Of a stretch of 64,000 bases of DNA, positions 54,974 through 64,000 are shown one piece after another. Within the stretch, counting starts at the first letter, position 1, and each line of letters opens with the position of its first letter. The stretch comes from Vibrio algicola (lineage in GTDB: Bacteria; Pseudomonadota; Gammaproteobacteria; Enterobacterales; Vibrionaceae): NCBI RefSeq assembly GCF_009601765.2, contig NZ_CP045699.1, positions 992,001 to 1,056,000 of the forward strand. Direction: 5' to 3'. Below the pieces are notes generated by a model, which was not told where the DNA came from, ran no database searches, and saw only the letters and a program-made list of their open reading frames with translations. The position numbers and the translations under genes were made by a program.

Positions 54974-55288
54974 ATGGTTGTGATTATCAATGTTGAAAAC
55001 GTACTAGACGAAACGACACTAGACGGAGCTATCCGATCATTTATTGGAAATCTGAAATTTGCAGGTTTTGAGATTGATTTAAAGCGAGTCGTCAATATAA
55101 ATCGAAAAGGCACGATCCAGCTTATCTCGCATTTTCATACGATCATGATGCGACAAGCTCTAGACGGAAGGCCACTTGTTGTTTGTGTCAAGAACGAGTA
55201 TCAAGCAGTCGAAATGACGCGCCTATTTAAAGAAGAAGGATCGCAACGTGTCGAAGTGTTTACGCTCGAAAGCGCAGAGATACTTTGA
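54974..55288 (+). CDS. Small STAS-like protein, unknown
   Basis: 104 residues from ATG 54974 (MVVIINVENVLDETTLDGAI); GGGG lies 8 bases before. The alternation FEIDLKRVVNINRKGTIQLI, HTIMMRQALDGRPLVVCVKN and RVEVFTLESAEI resembles the STAS/anti-sigma-antagonist fold. This is a weak pattern match. Both this and the next gene have the sequence TTGATC directly before the ATG. Confidence 0.55.
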   Translation: MVVIINVENVLDETTLDGAIRSFIGNLKFAGFEIDLKRVVNINRKGTIQLISHFHTIMMRQALDGRPLVVCVKNEYQAVEMTRLFKEEGSQRVEVFTLESAEIL

Positions 55289-55290
55289 TC

Positions 55291-56055
55291 ATGAGTTGGA
55301 CTATTGAATCTGACACGACAACGGTTAGCCACAACGCTGGTCGAGGTATAACGGTCTTAGAACTGGCTGGTGATGTTTTAACGCCATCTGAGACCAACGC
55401 GACAGCAAGATACGCGATGCAGCTTGAACGACTCACACGCGGAGTTATAAGCCGAATATCAGCCCTAAACGCGATTGAGCATATCAGCAAGCAGTTAGAC
55501 TCTTCGATGAAGCGTGAGTTTTACGCATACAACACAATCGCAGGGCTTGAGCGTCTAGCGCAGTGTGAAGTCGATAATGAAGCGATAGAGCCTGATCCTA
55601 TCAAACGTTTGAATCATGCGATCGGTCGGCTTAGACATAAGCAAAAGAAAGCCACCAGCACCAAACGCAAACGGACGATTGCTGAGTCAATCATTGCACT
55701 ACAGCGATATCGAGATAGCTTGAAAGAGGGTACAGAGAAATCGCTACCGATCAACCCAGAGTCAAGGCGTGAGGCATTGTTCAACGTTGGTATAGGTCGA
55801 TATATTCAATCATGTAATCCACTGAGCCGAGGAGCATACCGAGGTTCTGCAATGATAGAGAGTAGTAATGTGATCGCAGTATTCAACAAGCAAGCGAAGC
55901 GCAACAGTGAGATCTTACGAATTAAGTTGAGCACAGATGATGCACCACCAGCACCAGTCAAAGGCCGCAACCTAGCCATGCCAATGCTATCACTTGAAGC
56001 TAGAGATCAGACAAGAATGATATTAGGTATGACCACCACCACCACCCCAACGTGA
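55291..56055 (+). CDS. Satellite protein of unknown function (helical)
   Basis: 254 residues from ATG 55291, coupled to the preceding gene. Helical, with a basic central part (IGRLRHKQKKATSTKRKRTI) and the conserved-looking GRYIQSCNPLSRGAYRGSAM. The end is a Thr/Pro tail (MTTTTTPT). It may be a DNA-binding or head-related factor; nothing specific can be named. Confidence 0.6.
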   Translation: MSWTIESDTTTVSHNAGRGITVLELAGDVLTPSETNATARYAMQLERLTRGVISRISALNAIEHISKQLDSSMKREFYAYNTIAGLERLAQCEVDNEAIEPDPIKRLNHAIGRLRHKQKKATSTKRKRTIAESIIALQRYRDSLKEGTEKSLPINPESRREALFNVGIGRYIQSCNPLSRGAYRGSAMIESSNVIAVFNKQAKRNSEILRIKLSTDDAPPAPVKGRNLAMPMLSLEARDQTRMILGMTTTTTPT

Positions 56056-56103
56056 GCGCATCAAACAAGCGATTTAAACAACGATAACAAACAAGGCAAG
56101 CGG

Positions 56104-56232
56104 ATGCCCTCCCGTGCTATTAACGCAATGTATAGGGGGCGTTTGGTGGCTCAGAATGGAAGAGGCGTGAACAAGCCAATCTTGTTCAGGAAATGTCAAT
56201 TCGGTAATTTTCTGGGCGAATGTACTAGCTGA
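56104..56232 (+). CDS. Possible 42-residue basic protein
   Basis: Open frame starting MPSRAINAMYRGRLVAQ and ending KCQFGNFLGECTS, with AAGGCAAGCGG in front of the ATG. It fills the gap between two real genes. Basic N-terminus and two Cys; may be real or chance. Confidence 0.35.
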   Translation: MPSRAINAMYRGRLVAQNGRGVNKPILFRKCQFGNFLGECTS

Positions 56233-56304
56233 CGAGTACGGTGGTCGGTATGGGGTGAGAAACGGCACTATACCAACATTTTTTTTAAATTTAAAGAGGT
56301 TTTT

Positions 56305-56784
56305 ATGGCCGGTTTATATTCAGCCGCACAATTGCGAGCGATGGCGAAGAAATACGGTAGTGAAACACCGCAACAACTTCCACCGTTGGGCATGACGCTC
56401 GACAAGCAGGAGGCGGAACTCTATTCAATGCTAGTTCTCGAAGCCGAGCGCGAAGTTCTTGAGGTGGAGCGCGTTCTATTTGCTCAAATCGCGAAGACCC
56501 AAACTACGATCATTAAAATTGAAAAGTTTATCGGTAAGAAGATAGAAAACCGGTATGTGACCACACTGACCGGAGTTATCAAGCCGCACCCTGCGCTCGC
56601 TGACTTATCAAACGAGAAGAAGCTGCTACAAAGCTTTATCCGCCAATTAGCACTGACAGACGCAAACAACAACACAGCCGTTAGTCGAGCTAAAAAAGGG
56701 CGACAAATGGCACCACGCCAACAAAAAGAAGTTAAAACAAACGTGATTAATATCGACATGAAGGACGTGAAATTTAATGAATAA
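56305..56784 (+). CDS. Terminase small subunit-like protein (P27 family pattern)
   Basis: 159 residues. YSAAQLRAMAKKYGSETPQQ, a helical centre with EAERFVL-type heptads (LVLEAEREVLEVERVLFAQI), TGVIKPHPALADLSNEKKLL and LALTDANNNTAVSRAKKGRQ match the hPxxxxxxxxxxxL and LGLTP-like parts of P27 small terminases. It would direct packaging of element DNA by a helper large terminase. Overlaps the next gene by 8 bases. Confidence 0.6.
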   Translation: MAGLYSAAQLRAMAKKYGSETPQQLPPLGMTLDKQEAELYSMLVLEAEREVLEVERVLFAQIAKTQTTIIKIEKFIGKKIENRYVTTLTGVIKPHPALADLSNEKKLLQSFIRQLALTDANNNTAVSRAKKGRQMAPRQQKEVKTNVINIDMKDVKFNE

Positions 56785-57112
56785 AGTTTTCCCAGAAGTG
56801 CGCCAACTGGCCGAAAATATTCCCAACCTCAAGCAGAACTTAGTCCGACTTGATAAAGCCAACGGGCGAGAATGGCAGATTTTACAAACTGCTGTGGCTG
56901 GTCACTATATCGTGATTAACAACCGTGAACTGATTAATCGCTTCGCAGCATTGCAGCTATCCAGTACGAACGATAGACGCTGGGGTGTGCAAATAGGCGA
57001 AACTAAGTATAGAGCCGAGAGCACCGAAGCCGAAAGAGGAATTTTCCTATTCGTGGGTGTCTTCATAAGGTGCCCAGATCAGCCGCTCACAATTGACGAT
57101 TTGATAGGCTAG
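56777..57112 (+). CDS. Satellite protein, unknown, in the packaging module
   Basis: 111 residues (MNKVFPEVRQLAENIPNLKQ start). Helical first half, beta-rich second half (RRWGVQIGETKYRAESTEAE). Translationally coupled to the terminase-like gene, so a head, packaging or helper-interference role is possible. Confidence 0.55.
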   Translation: MNKVFPEVRQLAENIPNLKQNLVRLDKANGREWQILQTAVAGHYIVINNRELINRFAALQLSSTNDRRWGVQIGETKYRAESTEAERGIFLFVGVFIRCPDQPLTIDDLIG

Positions 57113-57170
57113 GCGATGAAGAGTAATCGAAATCGGAGTAAGGCAAGAAGGCGGATTTTCTACCATAGCC

Positions 57171-57352
57171 GTTCAGACAATTTCGGCAAATTGTCTGAAC
57201 GTGGAATAGACCACGATCAGTAACTTTCGCGAAAGTTACTGAGTAGGCGCGGCAAATCAAGGGCTTGAGGCCGTATTTTTACTTTTGTCCAGACACTTTC
57301 GCGAAAGTGTCTGGGATAGACCACGTTCGGACATTTTCAATAAAATGTCCGA
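57171..57352. repeat. Array of four palindromes with co-varying arms
   Basis: 57171-57200: arms GTTCAGACAATTT and complement around CGGC. 57218-57241: perfect palindrome, half-site CAGTAACTTTCG. 57289-57314: perfect palindrome, half-site CCAGACACTTTCG. 57327-57352: arms TCGGACATTTT and complement around CAAT. The pattern (x)GACA(x)TTTCG recurs, but arms differ and both sides change together. ATAGACCACG is repeated next to units 2 and 4. Confidence 0.85.
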
Positions 57353-57440
57353 CCTAAAGCAAAAGTGTGATGTTTGTCATATATTTTGACATCAAAAGTG
57401 CAGGAAATAGATCCTAAAGCAGCTTTTCGCTGTACATGGG

Positions 57441-57449
57441 TGATATAAT
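57441..57449 (+). promoter_or_regulatory. Extended -10 promoter upstream of the structured RNA
   Basis: TGATATAAT is an exact TGnTATAAT extended -10 element. No strong -35 is seen, as is common for this class. Transcription would start at about 57456-57461, right at the first paired base of the helix. Confidence 0.65.
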
Positions 57450-57455
57450 GTACCA

Positions 57456-57600
57456 CATAGGGTTAAGAAGTGGTGTCGCTGGCTCACGTCCTCGAAGGGT
57501 TCAACGTGAGTGGCTAGTTAGAAGTTATCAGGGTTAACGTTTTCTGCGTACGCTGCTTTGATTGCGAAACAGTGACACCACTTCTTAGCCTTAATTTTTA
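57456..57600 (+). ncRNA. Candidate structured RNA closed by a 21-bp helix
   Basis: Arms 57461-57481 and 57570-57590 (shared core AAGAAGTGGTGTC) pair at all 21 positions in the plus transcript, 19 Watson-Crick and 2 G-U. In the minus transcript these two would be mismatches, which points to a plus-strand RNA. An inner 8-bp hairpin GCTCACGT/ACGTGAGT spans 57482-57511. TTAATTTTTAA follows the helix. It lies 20-30 bases before the prohead protease gene. I know no family that fits. Confidence 0.65.
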
Positions 57601-57620
57601 ATCAATAGGATTTAAGCAAA

Positions 57621-58208
57621 ATGAAATTCACACTAGATGCAATTGCGTCAAGCGCGGTTGTCGATTTGGACGGGGACATTATCGAAACCGATAGTTACAG
57701 TGTCGATGAGATGAACGACAGATCGATCCCAATCTTTTCATCACACGTTAGCGGTACCACGATCGGGTTCAACGAGGATTGGCGGCTAAGATATAGCGCA
57801 AAAGCGCAAGGCAATGTACTCGCAGTAAGTATGAATTTCGATGACCACTATGTGAACGGTGAGGAGTCACAAAAAGGGTTCGATAATGCAAAATCTGGTG
57901 CTTGGGATTGTACGTCAATAGGCTTTCAGAGTACGCCAGCAGATTATGATGTGATGAAAGATAAGAGCGGAAATTTTCAAGGATTGCGATTCAAGAAGAT
58001 CCGAATTTTAGAGCTTAGCATCTGCGCAATCGGTTCCAACCCTCTCGCGAAAATTTTAAAAAGCGAAGAAGATATTGCCATTATGAAGCGCGTTAAAGAA
58101 ATGAAAAACAATTCCCCAATTACTATCGCTCAAGCCGCGCGTTGTAAGGGCATTACTAAACGACAAGCCGCTATTGAGTGGCTCAAATCAATCGAACAAG
58201 GGGCTTAA
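57621..58208 (+). CDS. HK97-type prohead protease
   Basis: 195 residues. FSSHVSGTTIGFNEDWRLRY has the catalytic His, GAWDCTSIGFQSTPADYDV the Ser, and ILELSICAIGSNPLAKIL the closing strand of the HK97 protease (S78) fold. It trims the capsid shell during maturation. The short basic tail (about 155-195) includes a helix-turn-helix-like GITKRQAAIEWLKSI. It precedes two small genes and the capsid gene. Confidence 0.82.
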   Translation: MKFTLDAIASSAVVDLDGDIIETDSYSVDEMNDRSIPIFSSHVSGTTIGFNEDWRLRYSAKAQGNVLAVSMNFDDHYVNGEESQKGFDNAKSGAWDCTSIGFQSTPADYDVMKDKSGNFQGLRFKKIRILELSICAIGSNPLAKILKSEEDIAIMKRVKEMKNNSPITIAQAARCKGITKRQAAIEWLKSIEQGA

Positions 58209-58209
58209 A

Positions 58210-58413
58210 ATGAGTCGACAAATCGTATTATTAAGCGGTGGCCAGCCAGCGTATGCAGTAAATAAAAGTGGAGCAGTGAAGTGTCTAGCACGTAATAAAC
58301 ACAGGACTGTTACTGATGCAGAGTTCACCCGCGAACTATCGAGTGGGCGTTATACATTGCGCGTTTTCAAAGGTTCGGATCTGACAATTGGCGAAATGTT
58401 GGAGCGTGTTTAA
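58210..58413 (+). CDS. Small satellite protein before the capsid gene
   Basis: 67 residues from ATG 58210 (MSRQIVLLSGGQPAYAVNKS); AAGGGG precedes. A TTG at 58174 in the same frame lies in the protease gene and is rejected. Basic, beta-like; unknown. Confidence 0.55.
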   Translation: MSRQIVLLSGGQPAYAVNKSGAVKCLARNKHRTVTDAEFTRELSSGRYTLRVFKGSDLTIGEMLERV

Positions 58414-58671
58414 ATGAACCCACTAATCACGAAACTAGACACGATCTATAAGCCGATTGTGAAAGGTAGCCAAGCTGAGCAATTAGGACTCACAGAGCAG
58501 CAAGCTGCCCGACCATTTATTACTCGTTACACATACGATGGAAAGGTCGGATATTACGGTCGTTTTTACGGCTCAACAATCGAGAGTGGCAGCACAAGCG
58601 GTCGTGATTGGGCGACACTGTGGAGCGATTGGAACGCTGACACAACAAACGTGCTAGTTACGACCATTTAG
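58414..58671 (+). CDS. Small satellite protein before the capsid gene
   Basis: 85 residues, ATG directly after the previous stop. YKPIVKGSQAEQLGLTEQQA then RYTYDGKVGYYGRFYGSTIE, with aromatic-rich turns. May be a head decoration or connector protein, judged only by position. Confidence 0.55.
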   Translation: MNPLITKLDTIYKPIVKGSQAEQLGLTEQQAARPFITRYTYDGKVGYYGRFYGSTIESGSTSGRDWATLWSDWNADTTNVLVTTI

Positions 58672-58708
58672 CACATCTTTTATATTAATTTTTCAGGAAG
58701 TAAAAACA

Positions 58709-59710
58709 ATGAGTATTCAGCAAATTATTAAAGCAGCAGCTAACGCACAAGGCACGATTGGTTACTTTGCAAAAAGTGAAGTACCGATTAATGAAACTGG
58801 AACAGGAACCAACGCGGTATTAATTCAAGACCAGTTATCGAGCTTGATCACGCCCAATCAGCCAGCCAGTGCACTATCTCTATTTGCAGATGCAAGCGTC
58901 AAAACCGTCGATCTGAACAAGACAGCTTCAATCCCAATCAGTGGTGATATTGACGGATGCGGTTTTGTCGGTGAAGGCGAAATGATTCCTGTAGTCAAGG
59001 GAATAATCACGGCAAAACGCCTCGGGGCACAGCATAAACTTGCTTGTATCGCAAACGCCACACGCGAAAGTCTGGACGGCTCAAACGGTCAATTAGAGAG
59101 CTTTATCAGTCAGTTTGTCATTGGTCGCTCAATTAATCGCGCACTAGAGCAAAACTTGCTTTCAACGACTACTGAATCGACACGCAACCCAGTCGGATTG
59201 CTGGCAACGGGTTCTAACGTAGAAGTAGCAGCAACGGCAACAAATCGTGAGTCTATTTTCATTGATGAAATCGGCAAGAAATTAGCATTCAACCAGAAAG
59301 TATTTATCGTGGTGCCACCAGCTTTGCTAGGTTTTGCAATGGTTGCGCTGAATAAGAACTTGATCAGTTCTGAATTGTTTGAACTGCTACCAAGTGCAGA
59401 GTGCGCAGATGACAACATTCTGATAATTGGTAATAATGATTTAGTCGGTGCGGCTGATGGTAATTCACTTGAGATTATCGCAGATAAACAAACAGCGATC
59501 GTACAACTTGACGGGAACGACCCAGCACCAAAATTGGTTGCTCGTGGTTCCAATGCTGGTGGTCTTGCTAAGTATGCCCAACAAACTGGCGTATCAATCA
59601 CAAGCGGTCTGCAACAAGAAATCGTAAGTTACAAAGCACAATTGAATATTTCATACGAGTTAATCACTCCGGTGACATTGATTAAAGTCGCACCGAGTAC
59701 CAACCCATAA
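58709..59710 (+). CDS. HK97-fold major capsid protein of the satellite
   Basis: 333 residues. The N-terminal part with ETGTGTNAVLIQDQLSSLIT and SIPISGDIDGCGFVGEGEMI (P-domain strand), RALEQNLLSTTTESTRNPVG (spine helix region) and ALLGFAMVALNKNLISSELF are typical of HK97-type capsids. The delta/scaffold region is short. Unlike the P2-type capsid of the prophage, so not derived from it. GGAAGT precedes the ATG. Confidence 0.82.
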   Translation: MSIQQIIKAAANAQGTIGYFAKSEVPINETGTGTNAVLIQDQLSSLITPNQPASALSLFADASVKTVDLNKTASIPISGDIDGCGFVGEGEMIPVVKGIITAKRLGAQHKLACIANATRESLDGSNGQLESFISQFVIGRSINRALEQNLLSTTTESTRNPVGLLATGSNVEVAATATNRESIFIDEIGKKLAFNQKVFIVVPPALLGFAMVALNKNLISSELFELLPSAECADDNILIIGNNDLVGAADGNSLEIIADKQTAIVQLDGNDPAPKLVARGSNAGGLAKYAQQTGVSITSGLQQEIVSYKAQLNISYELITPVTLIKVAPSTNP

Positions 59711-59732
59711 TAACTTGTTGTAACTTGCATAC

Positions 59733-59760
59733 AAGGCTATCCATTCGGGTAGCCTTTTTT
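59733..59760 (+). terminator. Terminator of the capsid module
   Basis: AAGGCTA and TAGCCTT around a 10-base loop, then TTTT. It is followed by further small dyads (AAAGTCG/CGACTTT at 59849-59867) near the right end of the element. Confidence 0.8.
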
Positions 59761-62575
<2,815 letters not shown>

Positions 62576-62610
62576 CCTCAAAATAGGCTGAAATAGTATT
62601 GACCATCCTA

Positions 62611-62640
62611 AAAAGCAGCTTATAATGAACTGCTTTTTTT
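62611..62640 (+). terminator. Terminator of icd
   Basis: AAAAGCAG (62611-62618) and CTGCTTTT (62630-62637) followed by more T. Confidence 0.85.
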
Positions 62641-62803
62641 TTGATGAGAATTAAGTGTTTTCAATTACAGTTATCGAATATTTCAGTAGCAGGAATGACC
62701 AGATAATAGTGAAGGTTAGTATAATATTCATGGGCTTTATATTTACGCTTATAATTAAGCGATTCTGCGAACAAATATTTTCAAGTGAGATGGTGATCGT
62801 GTT

Positions 62804-63415
62804 ATGACCAAAGCGTATTTAGATTTTGATTCTTCAATCTACTAACAGCATATTTTAAATACTATAAAATATACCGAGAGCTTGGTTAAAGAGTTATCAA
62901 AGTCAGATGCCAGTATTAATACAGTTTTTTCAGCCGCCGTTGTCTTAGGCTCTGCTTGGCATGATATTGGTAAAAAGTTTGTGCCTACAGAAGTGCTAAG
63001 AAGCTCCAATAAACTGACTGAGCCCGAATTTTCGGTAATGAAACAACATTCACAACTTGGTTTTGACTTTTTTAAAACGGTTAAAAGTGATTACGATCTG
63101 GATACTCAAAAGATCATAAGTGATGTTATTTTATATCATCATGAGCGATACGATGGTTCAGGTTATCCTGCCGGTTTAATGGGTAGCGATATACCACTTA
63201 GTGCTCGAATTGTTGCGGTTACCGATGTATTTGAAGCATTAAACTCTTCGTGTCGAACCTATAAATGCCAATATAGTTTTGAACAATCGAAAACAACCAT
63301 TGTCGAGGGAAGGGGAACTTTGTTTGATCCTATTGTAGTTGATGCTTTTTTAGCGATTGCTTCAGAATGGGAAAAAATTCTATATTTCACTTGTTGCCCA
63401 GGCAAGTGTACTTAA
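62804..63415 (+). pseudogene. HD-GYP domain protein, broken by an in-frame stop at codon 14
   Basis: HD-GYP proteins cleave cyclic di-GMP. The ATG at 62804 reads MTKAYLDFDSSIY then TAA at 62843, after which the same frame continues QHILNTIKYTESLVKEL and into HDIGKKFVP, HHERYDGSGYPAGL and FDPIVVDAF. All HD-GYP landmarks except the first His lie in the open part (TTG at 62882). A nonsense mutation is the simplest reading; restart at TTG would give 177 residues without the first conserved His. Confidence 0.65.
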
Positions 63416-63489
63416 TTTAGATAAAGTGACAGACAAAATAAAAGCGACATAATTGCCGCTCAAAAAGAAGATAATTGCTACTACGGCTA

Positions 63490-63708
63490 TTATTTACTTT
63501 GGTCTTCGACCGGCATGACTAAGCTTGCATGAGACCCTTTAGGTCCACTTTCCACTTCATAGGATACTTGTTGGCCAGCTTTTAGTGTGCGGTAACCATC
63601 CATCTTTATTGTGGAGTAGTGAGCAAAGATATCGCCTTCCTCTCCTTCAGGGCAAATGAATCCAAATCCTTTGGCATTGTTAAACCATTTAACTGTTCCT
63701 GTAGCCAT
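63490..63708 (-). CDS. cspD: Cold-shock-like DNA replication inhibitor CspD
   Basis: 72 residues from MATGTVKWFNNAKGFGF (ATG 63708; a Met three codons earlier is also in frame). RNP1 KGFGFI and RNP2-like DIFAHY are clear. The VSYEVESGPKGSHASLV end is typical. In E. coli CspD binds single-stranded DNA in stationary phase. Its place next to icd and usually clpS supports the name. Confidence 0.92.
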   Translation of the reverse strand: MATGTVKWFNNAKGFGFICPEGEEGDIFAHYSTIKMDGYRTLKAGQQVSYEVESGPKGSHASLVMPVEDQSK

Positions 63709-64000
63709 GCTGTACATCCCTCATGCTTTTTAACGAAGATCACGGTTAATTTTTTAACCACTCAGCACATAATTTAGACAATCATTGCTAACAGTCAATA
63801 GTTTTGAGTGATAATTGCCCGATGAATAGCAAAATAACAGAGGTCGATTTAACTTTTCATTAACTATTGATGTTGTGATAGGTACTTTTTATATAAGCAC
63901 GTTCTGAATTTTGGTTGTTTTTTGAGCGAATTAGTTGCGAGATTTTACCAATAGTGATCTTTTATTTGCAGGGATGGCATTGGTGCATTAGTCTCTTAAT
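63709..64000. other. Intergenic region at the window end
   Basis: About 290 AT-rich bases upstream of cspD, with no gene start visible before the edge. In related genomes clpS would follow divergently just outside. Nothing else seen. Confidence 0.3.

Noticed and set aside
57171..57352. Palindromes as ordinary rho-independent terminators
   Set aside because: None is followed by a T-run and two have no loop.

Overview
The window looks like chromosomal DNA of a moderately AT-rich marine gammaproteobacterium, most likely Vibrionaceae. The evidence is the purB, hflD, mnmA, rluE, icd, cspD gene neighbourhood, a monomeric isocitrate dehydrogenase, a RoxA-type ribosomal oxygenase, Cache-GGDEF cyclases and a K139/HP1/P2-like prophage. 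The species cannot be fixed from the sequence alone. The host backbone carries two integrated elements. Layout: 1-1271, 5' part of pflB (minus), with a long leader holding an FNR-like site and an inverted repeat. 1990-5115, two paralogous membrane GGDEF proteins (minus), one of them decaying. 5385-7049, an MscS-type channel. 7367-10599, a complete basic-amino-acid ABC transporter operon. 10614-10882, a MITE-like inverted-repeat element. 10997-11803, xthA. 11778-43969, a complete P2/K139-like prophage inserted exactly at the xthA start codon. 44111-49574, roxA, purB, hflD, mnmA and rluE, all on minus. 49577-60021 (proposed limits), a 10.4-kb satellite-like element lying between rluE and icd. 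60335-63708, icd, a broken HD-GYP gene and cspD. Prophage: the left arm (minus) holds integrase, two lysogeny-expressed cargo genes and the CI repressor. The rightward early operon runs from Cox through CII, small ORFs, the HUH replication nickase, an exonuclease and a LexA-controlled small ORF, and ends against an Ogr-type late activator. The virion genes have P2 order: portal and large terminase leftward; scaffold, capsid, small terminase and head completion rightward. Sheath, tube, lysis genes, a frameshifted tail chaperone, tape measure, baseplate, fibre and hub/spike follow. The set looks intact and SOS-inducible. Satellite-like element: it has a P4-type integrase, a DUF3987-like helicase/primase next to an iteron/AT-rich origin, a P27-like small terminase, an HK97 prohead protease and an HK97 major capsid protein. 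No portal, large terminase or tail gene was seen. It is the best candidate here for an undescribed system. It combines a minimal own-capsid module, an array of four palindromes whose arms change together, a promoter-driven structured RNA of about 140 nt just upstream of the protease/capsid genes, and a strong enrichment of the octamer GCTGGTGG, identical to E. coli Chi: 14 copies in 10.4 kb, against 0 in the 32-kb prophage and 1 in the rest of the window, counted by eye. Names and functions rest on motif recognition and gene order; no database search was run.
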